64,000 nt of DNA, from the NCBI GenBank assembly GCA_963931255.1, contig OZ006972.1:1674001-1738000 (forward strand). Direction: 5' to 3'. The notes under the pieces are model-generated. The model was not told the origin of the DNA and did not search any database. It saw nothing but the letters and a program-made list of their open reading frames with translations. This document shows positions 33,486-43,600 of the stretch, piece after piece. The first letter of the stretch is position 1, and every line of letters starts with the position of its first letter. Made by a program: the position numbers and the translations under genes. Source of the stretch: CALUVN01 sp944323595. GTDB taxonomy: Bacteria; Cyanobacteriota; Vampirovibrionia; Gastranaerophilales; Gastranaerophilaceae.

Positions 33486-34883
33486 TTATTGTTTATTAAA
33501 CATTCTGAGGATTTTGTCAATAAGCCCCTCATCCTCTTCCATAGCTGTATTTTCAAGTTTTGCCAGTTTTGCTTTTACCTGTTCGTAGTCACTTGCACCT
33601 TTAGATAGTTCAAGGTATTTTGTGTAAAATTCAATTGTAGCAGGTTTGTTTTTAATTTTTTCGTAGGCAATAGCCAGTTTTTTAATAACACCGGCGTTGC
33701 GTTTATCAAGGGCGTAAAGTTGTTCAAGGTATTCAGCCTGCATTCTGTAATCTCCGAGGCTTTCTCTGAAATCAGCAAGCTTTTCAAGTGCTTTACGGTT
33801 ATTAGGTTCAAGTTTTGATAATTTTTCATAAAATTCTACAGCGTGAAGTTTGTCGCCGGTTTCTTCAAGCAGCATAGCAATTGTCGATACTAAATCTGCA
33901 TCTTTTTCGTTAAGTTGATGTGCGTTTAAATATTCATTAATTGCGATATCTTTATTTTTTCTGACCAGATTATATTTACCCCAGTTAAGATGCGCATTAA
34001 AATCATCATTTTTGTTTTCGTATATGAGTGCTCTCATCTGGTATGTAAGCGGGGAATTTTTCTCAAGATTGTCGTACTGGTTAACACATTCAAGTGCTTT
34101 ATCATAGTCTCCGGTTATAAAATAATATTGTGCTTTTACGGAGTAGAATTGAGCATTATTTTTATATTGATTTTCTACTTTTTGAATGCTTTCATAAGCT
34201 TTATCTTTTTCTCCGGTTTCCAGAAGACATTTAATTTTCATTAAGTCATCATCTGTTACTTCAAGAGCTTTTTCCGGCTGATTATTTTTAAGATAAAGTT
34301 GTGCCAGAGTTTCTTTTACAGCCGGTATATCGTAATGTTTTTTTGCATTAACCAGCATATCAATCGCACTTGAGATGGCGTCTTCTTTAACGTAAAGGTT
34401 TGCTAGTTTAAGATAAACTTCGACAGGAACATCACCGTGATCCACTATTTTAAGATATTCATCAACAGCTTTCATGTTTCTTCCGGTTTGTTCATAGAGA
34501 TTTGCAAGTACAAATCTTGTAGTCATCATTTGTTTTTCATCTTCTGCATGAGATAGCGCTTTTTTATAGTCATTAATAGCATGTTCTAATTGATGCTCAA
34601 CACTATGAAGATTTCCTCTTGAAACATAATATTTATATTTGTCTGTGGTGACATAAATATCCATGAGCTGTTCATAAGCCAGTGTGTTAGTCATGTCTTT
34701 TTCAATAATTTTTGAATAATATTCAGCAGCCTCATCCTTTTTATCAAGAACCATTGCTGTATGTCCGAGGCGTTCTAATAAAGAGAGGTCATCCGGATTT
34801 TTTGCATGTAATCTTTTATATTCTTCGTAAGCTTTATCGTACTGTTCGTTTTCTTCATATTGTTCTGCAAGTTGTAAACTCAT
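33486..34883 (-). CDS. Tetratricopeptide-repeat protein, 465 residues
   Basis: At least ten TPR-like helix pairs run through residues ~1-440, for example EQYDKAYEEYKRLHAKNP, KKDEAAEYYSKIIEKD, GDYDKALECVNQYD and GDKLHAVEFYEKLSKLEPN with the spacing and Ala/Leu/Tyr pattern of TPRs. It has no signal peptide or membrane helix, so it is probably a cytoplasmic scaffold. It is convergent with clpC and upstream of nothing else on its strand; pth lies about 70 bases behind it on the same strand, so the two may share a transcript. Confidence 0.85.
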   Translation of the reverse strand: MSLQLAEQYEENEQYDKAYEEYKRLHAKNPDDLSLLERLGHTAMVLDKKDEAAEYYSKIIEKDMTNTLAYEQLMDIYVTTDKYKYYVSRGNLHSVEHQLEHAINDYKKALSHAEDEKQMMTTRFVLANLYEQTGRNMKAVDEYLKIVDHGDVPVEVYLKLANLYVKEDAISSAIDMLVNAKKHYDIPAVKETLAQLYLKNNQPEKALEVTDDDLMKIKCLLETGEKDKAYESIQKVENQYKNNAQFYSVKAQYYFITGDYDKALECVNQYDNLEKNSPLTYQMRALIYENKNDDFNAHLNWGKYNLVRKNKDIAINEYLNAHQLNEKDADLVSTIAMLLEETGDKLHAVEFYEKLSKLEPNNRKALEKLADFRESLGDYRMQAEYLEQLYALDKRNAGVIKKLAIAYEKIKNKPATIEFYTKYLELSKGASDYEQVKAKLAKLENTAMEEDEGLIDKILRMFNKQ

Positions 34884-34952
34884 TTATAAGACTCCTTTTT
34901 GTTTTATTATATTATAATTTTGCGGAAAATAGAAATAATCAAAGTGATTATA

Positions 34953-35510
34953 TTAATTAAATTTATTTTGTGCTTTTTCCATGCCGTTTTCAAGCAGGAA
35001 AAAAATGGCATCTTCAGACCTTTTTAATGTATCTTTCAAAAGCTCAAGATGTTCTTTGGGAAAGTTTTGCAGCACATAATTCTCGGAGGGAACCGGCGGC
35101 TGTGGTCCAATTCCTATTTTGAGCCTGTTAAAGTCTTTTGTGCCAAGGTGTTTAATAATGGATTTTATTCCGTTGTGCCCACCGTCCGAGCCGTTTGCTC
35201 TGAGCCGGATTCTGCCTAAATCCAAGGCTATATCATCGTAAACAATAATTATATCCTTGATGTTGATTTTATAATAATTAATAATAGCGCTGACGGCTTC
35301 TCCGGAAAGATTCATAAAAGTTGTAGGTTTAGCCAGAAGAATATCATCGTCTTTATATCGCATTTTTGTAAGCATACATTTAAGTTTTGATTCGGTTTTG
35401 AAAGAGAGATTGTTGTCCAGCGCAATTTTATCAACAAGCATAAAACCTGCATTGTGTCTGGTGAAACAATATTTATCCCCTATATTTCCTAGTCCAGTAA
35501 TTAATTTCAT
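34953..35510 (-). CDS. pth: Peptidyl-tRNA hydrolase
   Basis: Releases tRNA from stalled peptidyl-tRNA. It has 185 residues with the family signatures: LITGLGNIGDKYCFTRHNAGF (catalytic His19; the usual GLGNPG has Ile for Pro here), KPTTFMNLSGEAV, VYDDIALDLGRIRLR (conserved Asp) and GSDGGHNGIKSI. The start is preceded by AAGGATAAACTT. It lies upstream of the TPR gene on the same strand and is divergent from the HTH regulator at 35643. Confidence 0.95.
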   Translation of the reverse strand: MKLITGLGNIGDKYCFTRHNAGFMLVDKIALDNNLSFKTESKLKCMLTKMRYKDDDILLAKPTTFMNLSGEAVSAIINYYKINIKDIIIVYDDIALDLGRIRLRANGSDGGHNGIKSIIKHLGTKDFNRLKIGIGPQPPVPSENYVLQNFPKEHLELLKDTLKRSEDAIFFLLENGMEKAQNKFN

Positions 35511-35642
35511 AAGTTTATCCTTTATATTTATTATTTTAACGTAAATAAATATTACCGTTTAGATTTACCGAATGTACGCTTAACAAATTGATAAAATAAA
35601 TTTATTTTGTATGTAAGCTTGGACAAAGGTGAGGACGAAAAA

Positions 35643-36218
35643 ATGAGTTTAAAAGATAAACCAATAATACAGGAAACAAGTTCAGAAAAGGTTGCAAAGT
35701 TTTTAGAGAAAAATGCATTGCATAAAAAAGATTTTGCAGAAATGATTGGCGTAACCCTTTCATACGTGTATAATCTTATAGATAATACCATTCCGTTTTC
35801 CAGCCGCGGCACAACATTAGAGCGTATAGCAACCGTAATGGAGATTTTGCCTGAGGAATTCGAAGAATATAAAATCCCTCAAGAACCATTATTGATAGAT
35901 GATTCGGTTGAATTTTTTAAAGACGTAATGCGCGAAAAGAAAATGAATACGGTAAGTTTTCTGAAAGCATTCCCGCGTAAAAAACGTATAGATATAGTTG
36001 ATATGCTGCGCGGCGCAATGCCAATTCCTATAGACTTTAAGGAGCTTAGCATGATAGCAAAAGTACTTGACTTGAGCCGCGATGAAATTTATACAATGTG
36101 GGAAAAGCGGATGAAGCAGGTATTAGAAACAAACGGTATGAATATTTATGCAAATGCAGCGCTTGTAAACTCAATGTTTGAATGTGCTAAAAAATTTATC
36201 CACATGGACAAGGATTAA
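35643..36218 (+). CDS. Helix-turn-helix regulator with two XRE-like domains
   Basis: 191 residues from the ATG at 35643, which has GTGAGG about ten bases upstream; an in-frame TTG at 35607 is less likely. Residues ~12-75 form an XRE/Cro-type HTH (KKDFAEMIGVTLSYVYNLID). Residues ~95-150 repeat the fold (NTVSFLKAFPRKKRIDIVDM, then ELSMIAKVLDLSRDEIYTMW). It probably binds DNA. Targets are unknown; the divergent pth gene or itself are the nearest candidates. A hairpin follows the stop. Confidence 0.75.
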   Translation: MSLKDKPIIQETSSEKVAKFLEKNALHKKDFAEMIGVTLSYVYNLIDNTIPFSSRGTTLERIATVMEILPEEFEEYKIPQEPLLIDDSVEFFKDVMREKKMNTVSFLKAFPRKKRIDIVDMLRGAMPIPIDFKELSMIAKVLDLSRDEIYTMWEKRMKQVLETNGMNIYANAALVNSMFECAKKFIHMDKD

Positions 36219-36222
36219 TCTT

Positions 36223-36247
36223 AAAGGGACGATAAAATCGTCCCTTT
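36223..36247 (+). terminator. Terminator after the HTH gene
   Basis: AAAGGGACGA (36223-36232) and TCGTCCCTTT (36238-36247) form a perfect 10-bp stem with a five-base loop, starting five bases after the stop codon. The T-run is short. Confidence 0.75.
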
Positions 36248-36267
36248 AAATTTATTAGAAGAAACGG

Positions 36268-36296
36268 TTGACATTAAATTTTTTTCTTGTTAAATT
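36268..36296 (+). promoter_or_regulatory. tRNA-Lys promoter
   Basis: Perfect -35 TTGACA (36268-36273), a 17-bp spacer and TAAATT (36291-36296). Transcription would start near 36303, about 70 bases before the tRNA. Confidence 0.5.
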
Positions 36297-36372
36297 ATAA
36301 ATACGGACGAAATGAATAGCGGTTAGATTTACACTGCGTGATATTCAGATTTCCGTAGTGAAAAGTATATAA

Positions 36373-36445
36373 GCGCTTGTAGCTCAGCAGGTAGAGCACT
36401 CCCCTTTTAAGGGATAGGTCGCGCGTTCGAATCGCGCCAAGCGCA
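36373..36445 (+). tRNA. tRNA-Lys (anticodon TTT)
   Basis: Acceptor GCGCTTG pairs with CAAGCGC, followed by discriminator A; CCA is not encoded. The D arm is GCTC/GAGC, the anticodon loop CTTTTAA gives TTT (lysine), and the T arm CGCGCGTTCGAATCGCGC has the usual TTCGAAT loop. It is 73 bases. A terminator follows directly. Confidence 0.96.
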
Positions 36446-36448
36446 AAA

Positions 36449-36480
36449 TAAAAGAGGTCTAAACAGACCTCTTTTATTTT
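36449..36480 (+). terminator. Terminator shared by tRNA-Lys and the pilin gene
   Basis: Stem AAAGAGGTCT/AGACCTCTTT followed by TATTTT. A-rich flanks make it usable from both strands, serving tRNA-Lys (+) and the convergent pilin-like gene (-). Confidence 0.8.
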
Positions 36481-36542
36481 GCTGTTTTAGATGTACTAAG
36501 TGTACACGCTTTTGCTTGTCCACCCTTGCATAGCACTTATTT

Positions 36543-37298
36543 CTACTTGGGCAGATTTTTAAAATAATCTTTATCATAAAGAGCTTTTGATGTACAACCA
36601 TACCCGTTAGTTGGAGCGGAAGATGTTAATGAACAGGCAACATCTTCTGTGTACACTGTGTCTTCTGTACCCATAGGAGCTAATTTTCTTTTTGCAGTAA
36701 GCTCAAATGCAAACATATCATGCCCTAACTTATTGGGCCGATTTTGCCAACCGTTAACATCTATTACAATTATAAGTTTATTTGCAACATCTTCAGGCGT
36801 CTCTGCATTCCAGTTAGGCTGGTCGAAATATACAGTTGTACCATCTATTGTATTTGTTAGTGCATCATTTCCTACGCATGCTGCATTTGCTGCCCCGTTA
36901 TAAGTTTTATACGTCTGATTCATAAATGTACATGTTGACACCTTAGGAGGACAACCCAAATTAGTAACATTGCCGCCGCATAATTGAGCACCCTTATAGT
37001 ACTTCACAAAATAATTACGCAGCTCGTGAGAACTTTTTGCATTAACTATACCGCCGAAATCTTCATTTATTACACGCATTGTTACTTGAGAAAGAACGGA
37101 ATATGATTTTTTTAGTGCAGCCTCTAAGTGTTTATTTTGAATATTATTCATAAGTGTCGGCAACGTCATAGCGGCAACCACACCTATTATTCCCAGAGTA
37201 ATTAATACTTCTGCCAGTGTAAACGCATTTTTGAACTGAGTATAAGTTTTGCTGAACATATACAGTTGTGAGCTTGATATTTTATGATGTTTAAACAT
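36543..37298 (-). CDS. Type IV pilin-like protein (intact)
   Basis: 251 residues. The class III leader is long for a pilin (25 residues): QFKNA|FTLAEVLITLGIIGVV, with the expected cleavage before Phe26, Glu at +5 and a hydrophobic helix to ~50. The residue before the cut is Ala and not the usual Gly. The globular part carries six or more Cys (LCGGN, GCPPKVSTCTF, NAACVG, DVACSL, YGCTS) and the family's VIDVNGWQNRPNKLGHDMFAF. GAGAGG lies eight bases before the start. No pilus assembly genes are nearby. The same protein type is decayed at 29937-30711. Confidence 0.85.
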   Translation of the reverse strand: MFKHHKISSSQLYMFSKTYTQFKNAFTLAEVLITLGIIGVVAAMTLPTLMNNIQNKHLEAALKKSYSVLSQVTMRVINEDFGGIVNAKSSHELRNYFVKYYKGAQLCGGNVTNLGCPPKVSTCTFMNQTYKTYNGAANAACVGNDALTNTIDGTTVYFDQPNWNAETPEDVANKLIIVIDVNGWQNRPNKLGHDMFAFELTAKRKLAPMGTEDTVYTEDVACSLTSSAPTNGYGCTSKALYDKDYFKNLPK

Positions 37299-37508
37299 AT
37301 TTCCCTCTCTATTGCAATAAATAATATTTATTAAGTTTTATTATTAATGATGCCCTGTCAATGGTATCTAATTATGTAATAAGATTACACTTATTTCTGT
37401 ATTATTACATTTATGAGTGAAAAATGCAAACCTGCAATTTTGAATTGTTACATTTCTATAGGCTTTATTAAAAAAAAACAATAAAATTAAAATAACAAGG
37501 ATAATTTA

Positions 37509-37751
37509 ATGTCAGGTCAAACAACACGAACCGGAAAAGCTTTATATATAAAAAATTTGATAAAGTTTCATACCTCAATGAAAGGATTGAAACTAAAAGA
37601 TTTGATGCTGAAATTACACGACGAATATAACTGGAAATATAATTTACAAAATTTATCAAACAAATTAACACGGGGCTCTTTTTCTGTTGTAGAATTCCTT
37701 GAGATACTGGAAGTCCTTTCCTGTAAATTAGAGATTACTGATAAAGATTAA
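37509..37751 (+). CDS. DUF6471-like small helical protein, 80 residues
   Basis: The core pattern LIKFHTSMKGLKLKDLMLKL, then YNWKYNLQNLSNKLTRGSFS and VVEFLEILEVL, matches the small DUF6471 family, which looks like a minimal helix-turn-helix repressor. A DNA-binding role is plausible but inferred. It lies 40 bases before the nucleotidyltransferase-like gene on the same strand and could be co-transcribed with it. Confidence 0.65.
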   Translation: MSGQTTRTGKALYIKNLIKFHTSMKGLKLKDLMLKLHDEYNWKYNLQNLSNKLTRGSFSVVEFLEILEVLSCKLEITDKD

Positions 37752-37791
37752 ACTTATTGGCTATACCTGTTTTTTTACTTATAATTAGAAT

Positions 37792-38379
37792 ATGCAAGAG
37801 TATAGACGTATTTCAGAATCAAATCAACAAAAGGCGCATAGAATTCTCGAGGATTTAAGTATAATTTCTTTATGGCAGGATATTGGTGCAGAAATAAATC
37901 TTGTCGGGTCTTTAAAGACTGGATTACTATGCAAACATCTGGATATTGATTTTCATGTTTATACAGAAAAGGTTACGATAGCTGAAAGTTTCAGCGTTAT
38001 TCTTAAAATCTGCAAAAATCCGCGGGTAAAAAATTTCCGGTTTAAGAACCTTTTAAATACCGTAGAAAATTGTCTTGAGTGGCATCTTACTTATCTTGAC
38101 GATAACGATAATGACTGGCAGATTGATATAATTCACATGCCAAAAGGTTCAAGGTATGACGGGTATTTTGAAAATTTTGCAAAGCGCCTTTGTGAAATAA
38201 TGACGGAAGAGGAGCGGTTGGCTATTTTACGTTTAAAGTATGAGACTCCTGACGATGAAAAAATTGCCGGTGTAGAATATTACAGAGCAGTTATTGAGGG
38301 CGGAGTCAGAACTTTTGAGGATTTCGGTCGTTGGCGTGGAGAAAACAGTCTTGAGGGTGTATTAGACTGGATGCCGTAG
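37792..38379 (+). CDS. Nucleotidyltransferase-fold protein, 195 residues
   Basis: The motif LVGSLKTGLLCKHLDIDFHV (about residues 42-61) is the GS...DxD pattern of the polymerase-beta-like nucleotidyltransferase superfamily, and the DNDWQIDIIHM strand (~105-115) offers the third acidic residue. Later segments are helical (MTEEERLAILRLKYE). It resembles stand-alone members of uncertain substrate, not a MNT/HEPN toxin-antitoxin pair, because no HEPN gene is adjacent. It is convergent with the calpain-like gene, with 13 bases between. Confidence 0.65.
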   Translation: MQEYRRISESNQQKAHRILEDLSIISLWQDIGAEINLVGSLKTGLLCKHLDIDFHVYTEKVTIAESFSVILKICKNPRVKNFRFKNLLNTVENCLEWHLTYLDDNDNDWQIDIIHMPKGSRYDGYFENFAKRLCEIMTEEERLAILRLKYETPDDEKIAGVEYYRAVIEGGVRTFEDFGRWRGENSLEGVLDWMP

Positions 38380-38392
38380 ACTTTAGGCTTAA

Positions 38393-39838
38393 TTACATAT
38401 ACCCGTACTGCCGGCAAAGCTCAGCTAATTTTTCGGGATTATTTAAAAGTTCGTTAACGTCACATCCGAAAGCTTTTGGAAAAATTACATTTAAGTCTGA
38501 ATCTTTCGGAGGTTCTTCTCCAAATTCATCTGCAGGCGTCGGTGAAAATTGCTCTTCTTCCAATGCTTTTTCTTTTCTGTATGCAGATATATTGTACTCA
38601 TTCGTAAATTGAGGCAAATCGCTTTTGAGAGTTTTATCACCCTGTGGAAACAACTCTACTAAAAAATTCATTATAGAGTTTGTTAATTGTGGGGCATCTT
38701 CTTTAATCAGCAGGTTACGATATGTATTTATTATACTTTGTATACCACCATTTGCTTTGATAAAAAGTTTTTTGTAATCTATGTTTTCATTATTGTTCAA
38801 TTCCCTGGAGATATAAAGCTTATAGGACAAGCTGTCCTCCTTAAAATGTTTTGCTTCTGTAGTAATTTTATATCGAGTCAGCTCAGTCATTTTTTCTTTT
38901 GATGCTGAGACTTGGACCCACTGATTTAAACTCATAAATTCATCAAAAGTTTTAGTAATTACCTTTGAATTATCGTGAGGATTTATTATATCAACCTGCG
39001 AGATGTTGCCATTATTGTCAAGATAAACATTTCTTACGGATAATTGGTGTCCGCCTTGATTATATGCTTTACCTGTATTTATATCAATATTTGTTCCAAA
39101 TGTAAGTGCTATATCATCAGGAAATGCCGCTTTTTGTTTCAGTATGTAAGATATATTATCCGGCTCTTCTTCGTTAAACGTATAAGAAGCATACTCATTT
39201 CCACCGAGAAGAAAAGTTATATCCTTTGAAAATTCAGTTTCTCTGGTTGACATGGAATAATAATTACCTCCGTCAATAGACCGTTGTTTTTGTATTTCAT
39301 TTATTTCTTTATCAGTAAACAAATCTTTATTTTCAGTAAGAAAATCCGCTCGTTGATTTTGGTAATATTTTTCAAATGCCAGTTCCAAAAGCTGCACGTC
39401 AGCATCGCCTTTTGAATACTTACGGCTTTTTCTTGCTTTTTTTAATTCTTTTTGTGAGATAGTGTATTCTTCACCTGCACCTTTCAGTTTAACAGTGTAG
39501 CTTTTATCAGGATTTATAGTAATTGCATCCCTGATAATTTTTGCACCGAATTCAGTATCAGCAAGACCGTTTATCTGCGCAAGCAGCCAGCAATCTCCGA
39601 GCTTTCCCTGTTTATTGTTTTCAATTTTTTTATTAATCAAATCATCAGACTCTATTAGTTTTTGTTTTGCAGAGTGTTGAAATCCCATTACTTCATCGTC
39701 GGATGTCTTTTTATTAGCATTAAAATTAAACAGTAATTCGTTTTCTTTTTGAAGTTCGGAATTATTGTTTAAATAACTGTTTAAGTCAGTTTTTTTCTTA
39801 GTTGGTTTTATTTGAGAAATATTGTAGTCATTACCCAT
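38393..39838 (-). CDS. Calpain-like cysteine protease (C2 fold), 481 residues
   Basis: The catalytic block KLGDCWLLAQINGL (Cys83) matches the calpain signature QGxxGDCWxLAA. Downstream are the His in GGHQLSVRNVYLD (about His264) and the Asn in IINPHDN (about Asn286), the second and third members of a papain-type Cys-His-Asn triad. Residues 1-~70 are polar and possibly a pro-segment. There is no signal peptide. The C-terminus is Asp/Glu/Pro-rich, then helical. The ATG at 39838 has AAAGG 10 bases upstream; an ATG 45 bases earlier lacks one. It lies beside the tandem-calpain giant gene. Confidence 0.82.
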   Translation of the reverse strand: MGNDYNISQIKPTKKKTDLNSYLNNNSELQKENELLFNFNANKKTSDDEVMGFQHSAKQKLIESDDLINKKIENNKQGKLGDCWLLAQINGLADTEFGAKIIRDAITINPDKSYTVKLKGAGEEYTISQKELKKARKSRKYSKGDADVQLLELAFEKYYQNQRADFLTENKDLFTDKEINEIQKQRSIDGGNYYSMSTRETEFSKDITFLLGGNEYASYTFNEEEPDNISYILKQKAAFPDDIALTFGTNIDINTGKAYNQGGHQLSVRNVYLDNNGNISQVDIINPHDNSKVITKTFDEFMSLNQWVQVSASKEKMTELTRYKITTEAKHFKEDSLSYKLYISRELNNNENIDYKKLFIKANGGIQSIINTYRNLLIKEDAPQLTNSIMNFLVELFPQGDKTLKSDLPQFTNEYNISAYRKEKALEEEQFSPTPADEFGEEPPKDSDLNVIFPKAFGCDVNELLNNPEKLAELCRQYGYM

Positions 39839-39914
39839 AAATTTATACCTTTTACGTTTTGAGTATCGGTACAAATCAGGCAAATCTTTAAACTTATTAC
39901 AAAATTTTTACAAA

Positions 39915-40547
39915 CTAATCTGAATTAATAAAAGTTTCTTTGCCGTTTTCGTCAATAACAATAGCTGTTAGCGGTGCGTTTTTGTATTTCCCGCAGCCTG
40001 TGTCTATGCAGATTTTGTCATCCTGAATCTGCGGGGTATCAAATTCAGTGTGACCAAAGATTATTTTATAAGGCAAATGATGTTTGTTATTGTAAAAAGC
40101 ACTTCTAATATAAACCATATCTTCTTCGGATTGGTCTTCAAGCGGAATTCCTATCCTTACACCGGCATGGATGAATAAATAATTCCCGATAATATGATAG
40201 AATTTTAGGTTGTTAAAAAAGTCTCCGTGGATTTTCATAATGTTATCAAATCCGCCGTAACTTTCAGCCGTTGCATCTCCGCCGTAATTCCAAAAAAGAT
40301 AATTATAATATTCATCAGTTTTTGCATGCAGCATCGCATATTCATGTGAGCCTGTAAGATACACACAATTACAAATATTTTTCATATCAATAATTTTATC
40401 GACAACCTCTTTTGATTTTTTGCCCCTGTCAATATAATCTCCCATAAAGACAATGGTATCGTCTTTTTGCGGTGTAATTTTTTCTAAAACTCTGCAAAGC
40501 TTTTCATATTCGCCGTGTATGTCTGTAATGCCGATAATTCGTCCCAT
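39915..40547 (-). CDS. Calcineurin-like metallophosphoesterase (PP1/PrpE-like)
   Basis: 210 residues with the binuclear-metal motifs of the family: GITDIHGEYEKL (DxH, residues ~5-16), MGDYIDRGKKS (GDxxDRG, ~35-45), GSHEYAM (usual GNHE with Ser for Asn), FGHTEFDTP and DTGCGKY. The nearest relatives are serine/threonine protein phosphatases and Ap4A hydrolases (PrpE/ApaH-like). The Asn-to-Ser change in GNHE may weaken metal binding. It starts 135 bases from the divergent giant calpain gene. A functional link with the proteases is not shown. Confidence 0.82.
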   Translation of the reverse strand: MGRIIGITDIHGEYEKLCRVLEKITPQKDDTIVFMGDYIDRGKKSKEVVDKIIDMKNICNCVYLTGSHEYAMLHAKTDEYYNYLFWNYGGDATAESYGGFDNIMKIHGDFFNNLKFYHIIGNYLFIHAGVRIGIPLEDQSEEDMVYIRSAFYNNKHHLPYKIIFGHTEFDTPQIQDDKICIDTGCGKYKNAPLTAIVIDENGKETFINSD

Positions 40548-40681
40548 AATTTAAGCGTATTATGAAAAATATCTAAAATCAACTGTTAACAAAAGTTAAG
40601 AAAAGGGAAAAAAGATTAAAGAAAGGGAGAGAAAGAGCCGATAGGATAAGTAATAAAAAAGAAACAGGTAAAAGGTAAAAA

Positions 40682-43600
40682 ATGGTCACAAAGGGCGTAG
40701 AAAGCAAGATAACAGCATATATACAATCAAACCCGCAGTACAAGGAGTACAGTCGGGAAAAAGTAGTGAGCATAATGCTTGAGAAAGGGGCATTAACACG
40801 GAGTGAGGTACAGAGCTGGTACCGACAAATGGAAGAACGGGTAAAAGAAGAACACGCCGTCAGCGCAGAAGTTCCTTCTCAACCAGCCAAAACAAAAACA
40901 AACAATCAAGCAAACACGTCAATAAACCTATTTGGAGATTCAAAACCAATCAGCTCAAATAGTGATATGGGTTTACGTGTAGAAAGTGCAGCAGGAATTA
41001 CCCCACTTCCGGAGTCCCAAAATATACAAGCAAAGCAGCAAACCAAAGCAGCCGAACCGGTCAAATTCGAACTGACAGAGGCGCAGGCACAGAATGAAGT
41101 AATCAACACAATAATGGAGGACGTAAGCAAGTCGTATGTATTGTATCAAAAGCAGGATAACGGGGTCGTAAGCAAAGGCTATGATGCGTTAAAGAATTAT
41201 TTTGATAGTGAATTGTCATCAAGCAATGTAGAAGAAGCCTTGGCGTTGCAGGCGACTGGAGCGGATAATTTGATGCTCGCACGCGACGGAGAATTAACAA
41301 AACGAGAATACTATTTGCAGAATAAAGAGCATTTGAAAAAGATGTTAACGCGACGTCTCTACGATAAGGATGAAAATACAGGGTTAGATTTTCTTGACAG
41401 AAACCGCGGGAATAAGAGCAAAGAAGAGTTCGCTAAATTTCTGGAGGACTATATCCAGAGAATGATAGACAATATTCCGAGTATGGACAGCTTAAAGAGC
41501 GTAATGCACGGATTAGTGACAAGTAGCGCAGAAGAAACGGAAGCAAATTTGCAAAAGTTATTAGCAAACGCAAAGAAGGAGAAACCGGTACAAGTATTGC
41601 CTGATAGTCGAGCAATAAGTATAAAAAGCAAAGGCATACCAATAGAATTTGACAGTGAAGAGCCGATAAGCTTTGAAGAAGTATTCAGATATGAACGAGG
41701 AACTCAATACAGTAAAGAAAAAGTAGAGAATGTAATAAAGAAACAGCAGGAATTAACATTTGCGAGTAGTGCAGTGAATAAGCACGCTCAATTTAAGACA
41801 AGTGCAGAGTCATTAATAAAGAGTGAAGAGAGTGCAGCAACAAAAACAGATAAGATAGCAGTAATGTATGAGAAATACTATGGCGGCGATATAGGATTAG
41901 CAAAAGAAAAGCTAGACGAAGTAATAAGTCAGGGCAAGTTTATGATAGTTACGAAAGAAGTTAATGGAAAGTTAACATTGGATATGAGTGCGTATGGTAC
42001 AGAGGCCCAGCAGCAGAACATATTGAACTTATTATTGCGTTTTGGAATCCAGCAGCAGGACAAGCAGTTAGAGAAAGTATTAGGCGGAAAGCCAGAAGAT
42101 AAGATGCTAGCAATAAATCAGGATTACGAGGCAGCGTATACAAATGCTTATGGAAATGAGTTTACGGAAGAACTTGTACAGGCGATGGAGAATGACAACA
42201 AGAGCTTCATTCGGAAGTATACGGGCAGCGCGTCAATGGCAGGGATGGCAATGACGGTAGTAGGGGGGATATTATGTTTTACTCCTGCAGCACCATTGGG
42301 CGCAGGCTTGATAACAGCAGGTAATACGTTAGCTATAGGTGGTATGGCAGCAGAGAGTGCGCTTGGTTATACTGAAGCTTTGACGCGCGAGGAAGTAAAT
42401 GAAGAAGAGCTTGAAGATTTAAGCAAGCAGTTAATAATGAATGCCGGGGGCTTTGTCGTAGGTTACAAGGCAAGTAAGCTGGGGATGAAGGCATTTAACA
42501 AGTTAGTCGATAAGAAACTGACAGAGACATTTAAGACTCAGATAACAGAGGGCAACAGAGCAGCAGCGTTAAAGGAAGTATTCAGCGACCCTCAGAAGCT
42601 GGGGAATTTCATGGAAGCAGCAGGCGCAAAGATAGGAACAGATTTCTTAGTATCGTATGCGGGCGATTTGGCGATGATGGGTGTACTGGATACGCAAGAT
42701 GATTGGGAATCTTTACTCAAGGCAAACCTGATGGGTATAATAGTAGGAACGAGTTCAGATGTGTCTGATATAGGTAAGCTTGCCTACAGACACGACCCTA
42801 AAGCTCCAAATAGTGACATACCAAAGATAGATTTGTCCGACATCCCTATAACAAGGGCTGATGATGCTCAAATGACCCGTTTTGCAGAAGAGATGGCAGC
42901 AAGGCGTAATACATCACAATCTGCAGGTAGCGGAGAAAGTCCCGTTGCCAAGAAAACAGACACTCAGCTTCCTAAATTCAGTAAAGGATTTCAGAAAGAA
43001 TATGATGCGATGGATGCTGACTCCAAGCAATTTGTAAAAGATGTACTGGCTATTACCGGACAACTAGATAAAGACGGCTACGATAAGCTTGCTTTCTACG
43101 CGTATAATCACGAATATCATAAGTTTTATCTGGATATAATAAAACAACGCGGCAATATGAAAGGTAATCTTTACTATCCGGATAAGGTTCTTGAGTCTAA
43201 GTTTAAAGATCAGATGATAGCACTTGCAGGTGCCGGTATGGATTTATCGAGTACACTCCATTTGAATGTTTTTCCTGATATGAAACCGGAAGAGTTTAAT
43301 GGTCTTGTCCAATTTGTTAAGGATTCACCTGAATTATTAGAGAATTGCGGAGGCTATATTATTGATTATTGGGTTACATGTTACAAAAATAATATCCCGA
43401 CTGATGTTCTCAAACATGTATTAGAAAATAACTCTGTTTCAAAAACAAAACACCGTTTTGGTGAGGTTACAATTCAGGAAATGTTATCCTGTATCAAGGA
43501 TGAAAAAGATACCGAAATTTTAAAGTATCTTGTCGCAGCAAAAGGAACCAAAGGATACGAGTATAATTCAAGTCAAATTCTTGAAATAATGCAATCTGCT

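Noticed and set aside
36407..36601. Minus-strand frame ending FCAWRDSNARP
   Set aside because: This is the well-known false translation across a tRNA gene (here tRNA-Lys).
37509..38379. MNT/HEPN-type toxin-antitoxin pair
   Set aside because: The nucleotidyltransferase-fold protein has no adjacent HEPN protein, and the small neighbour resembles DUF6471 instead.
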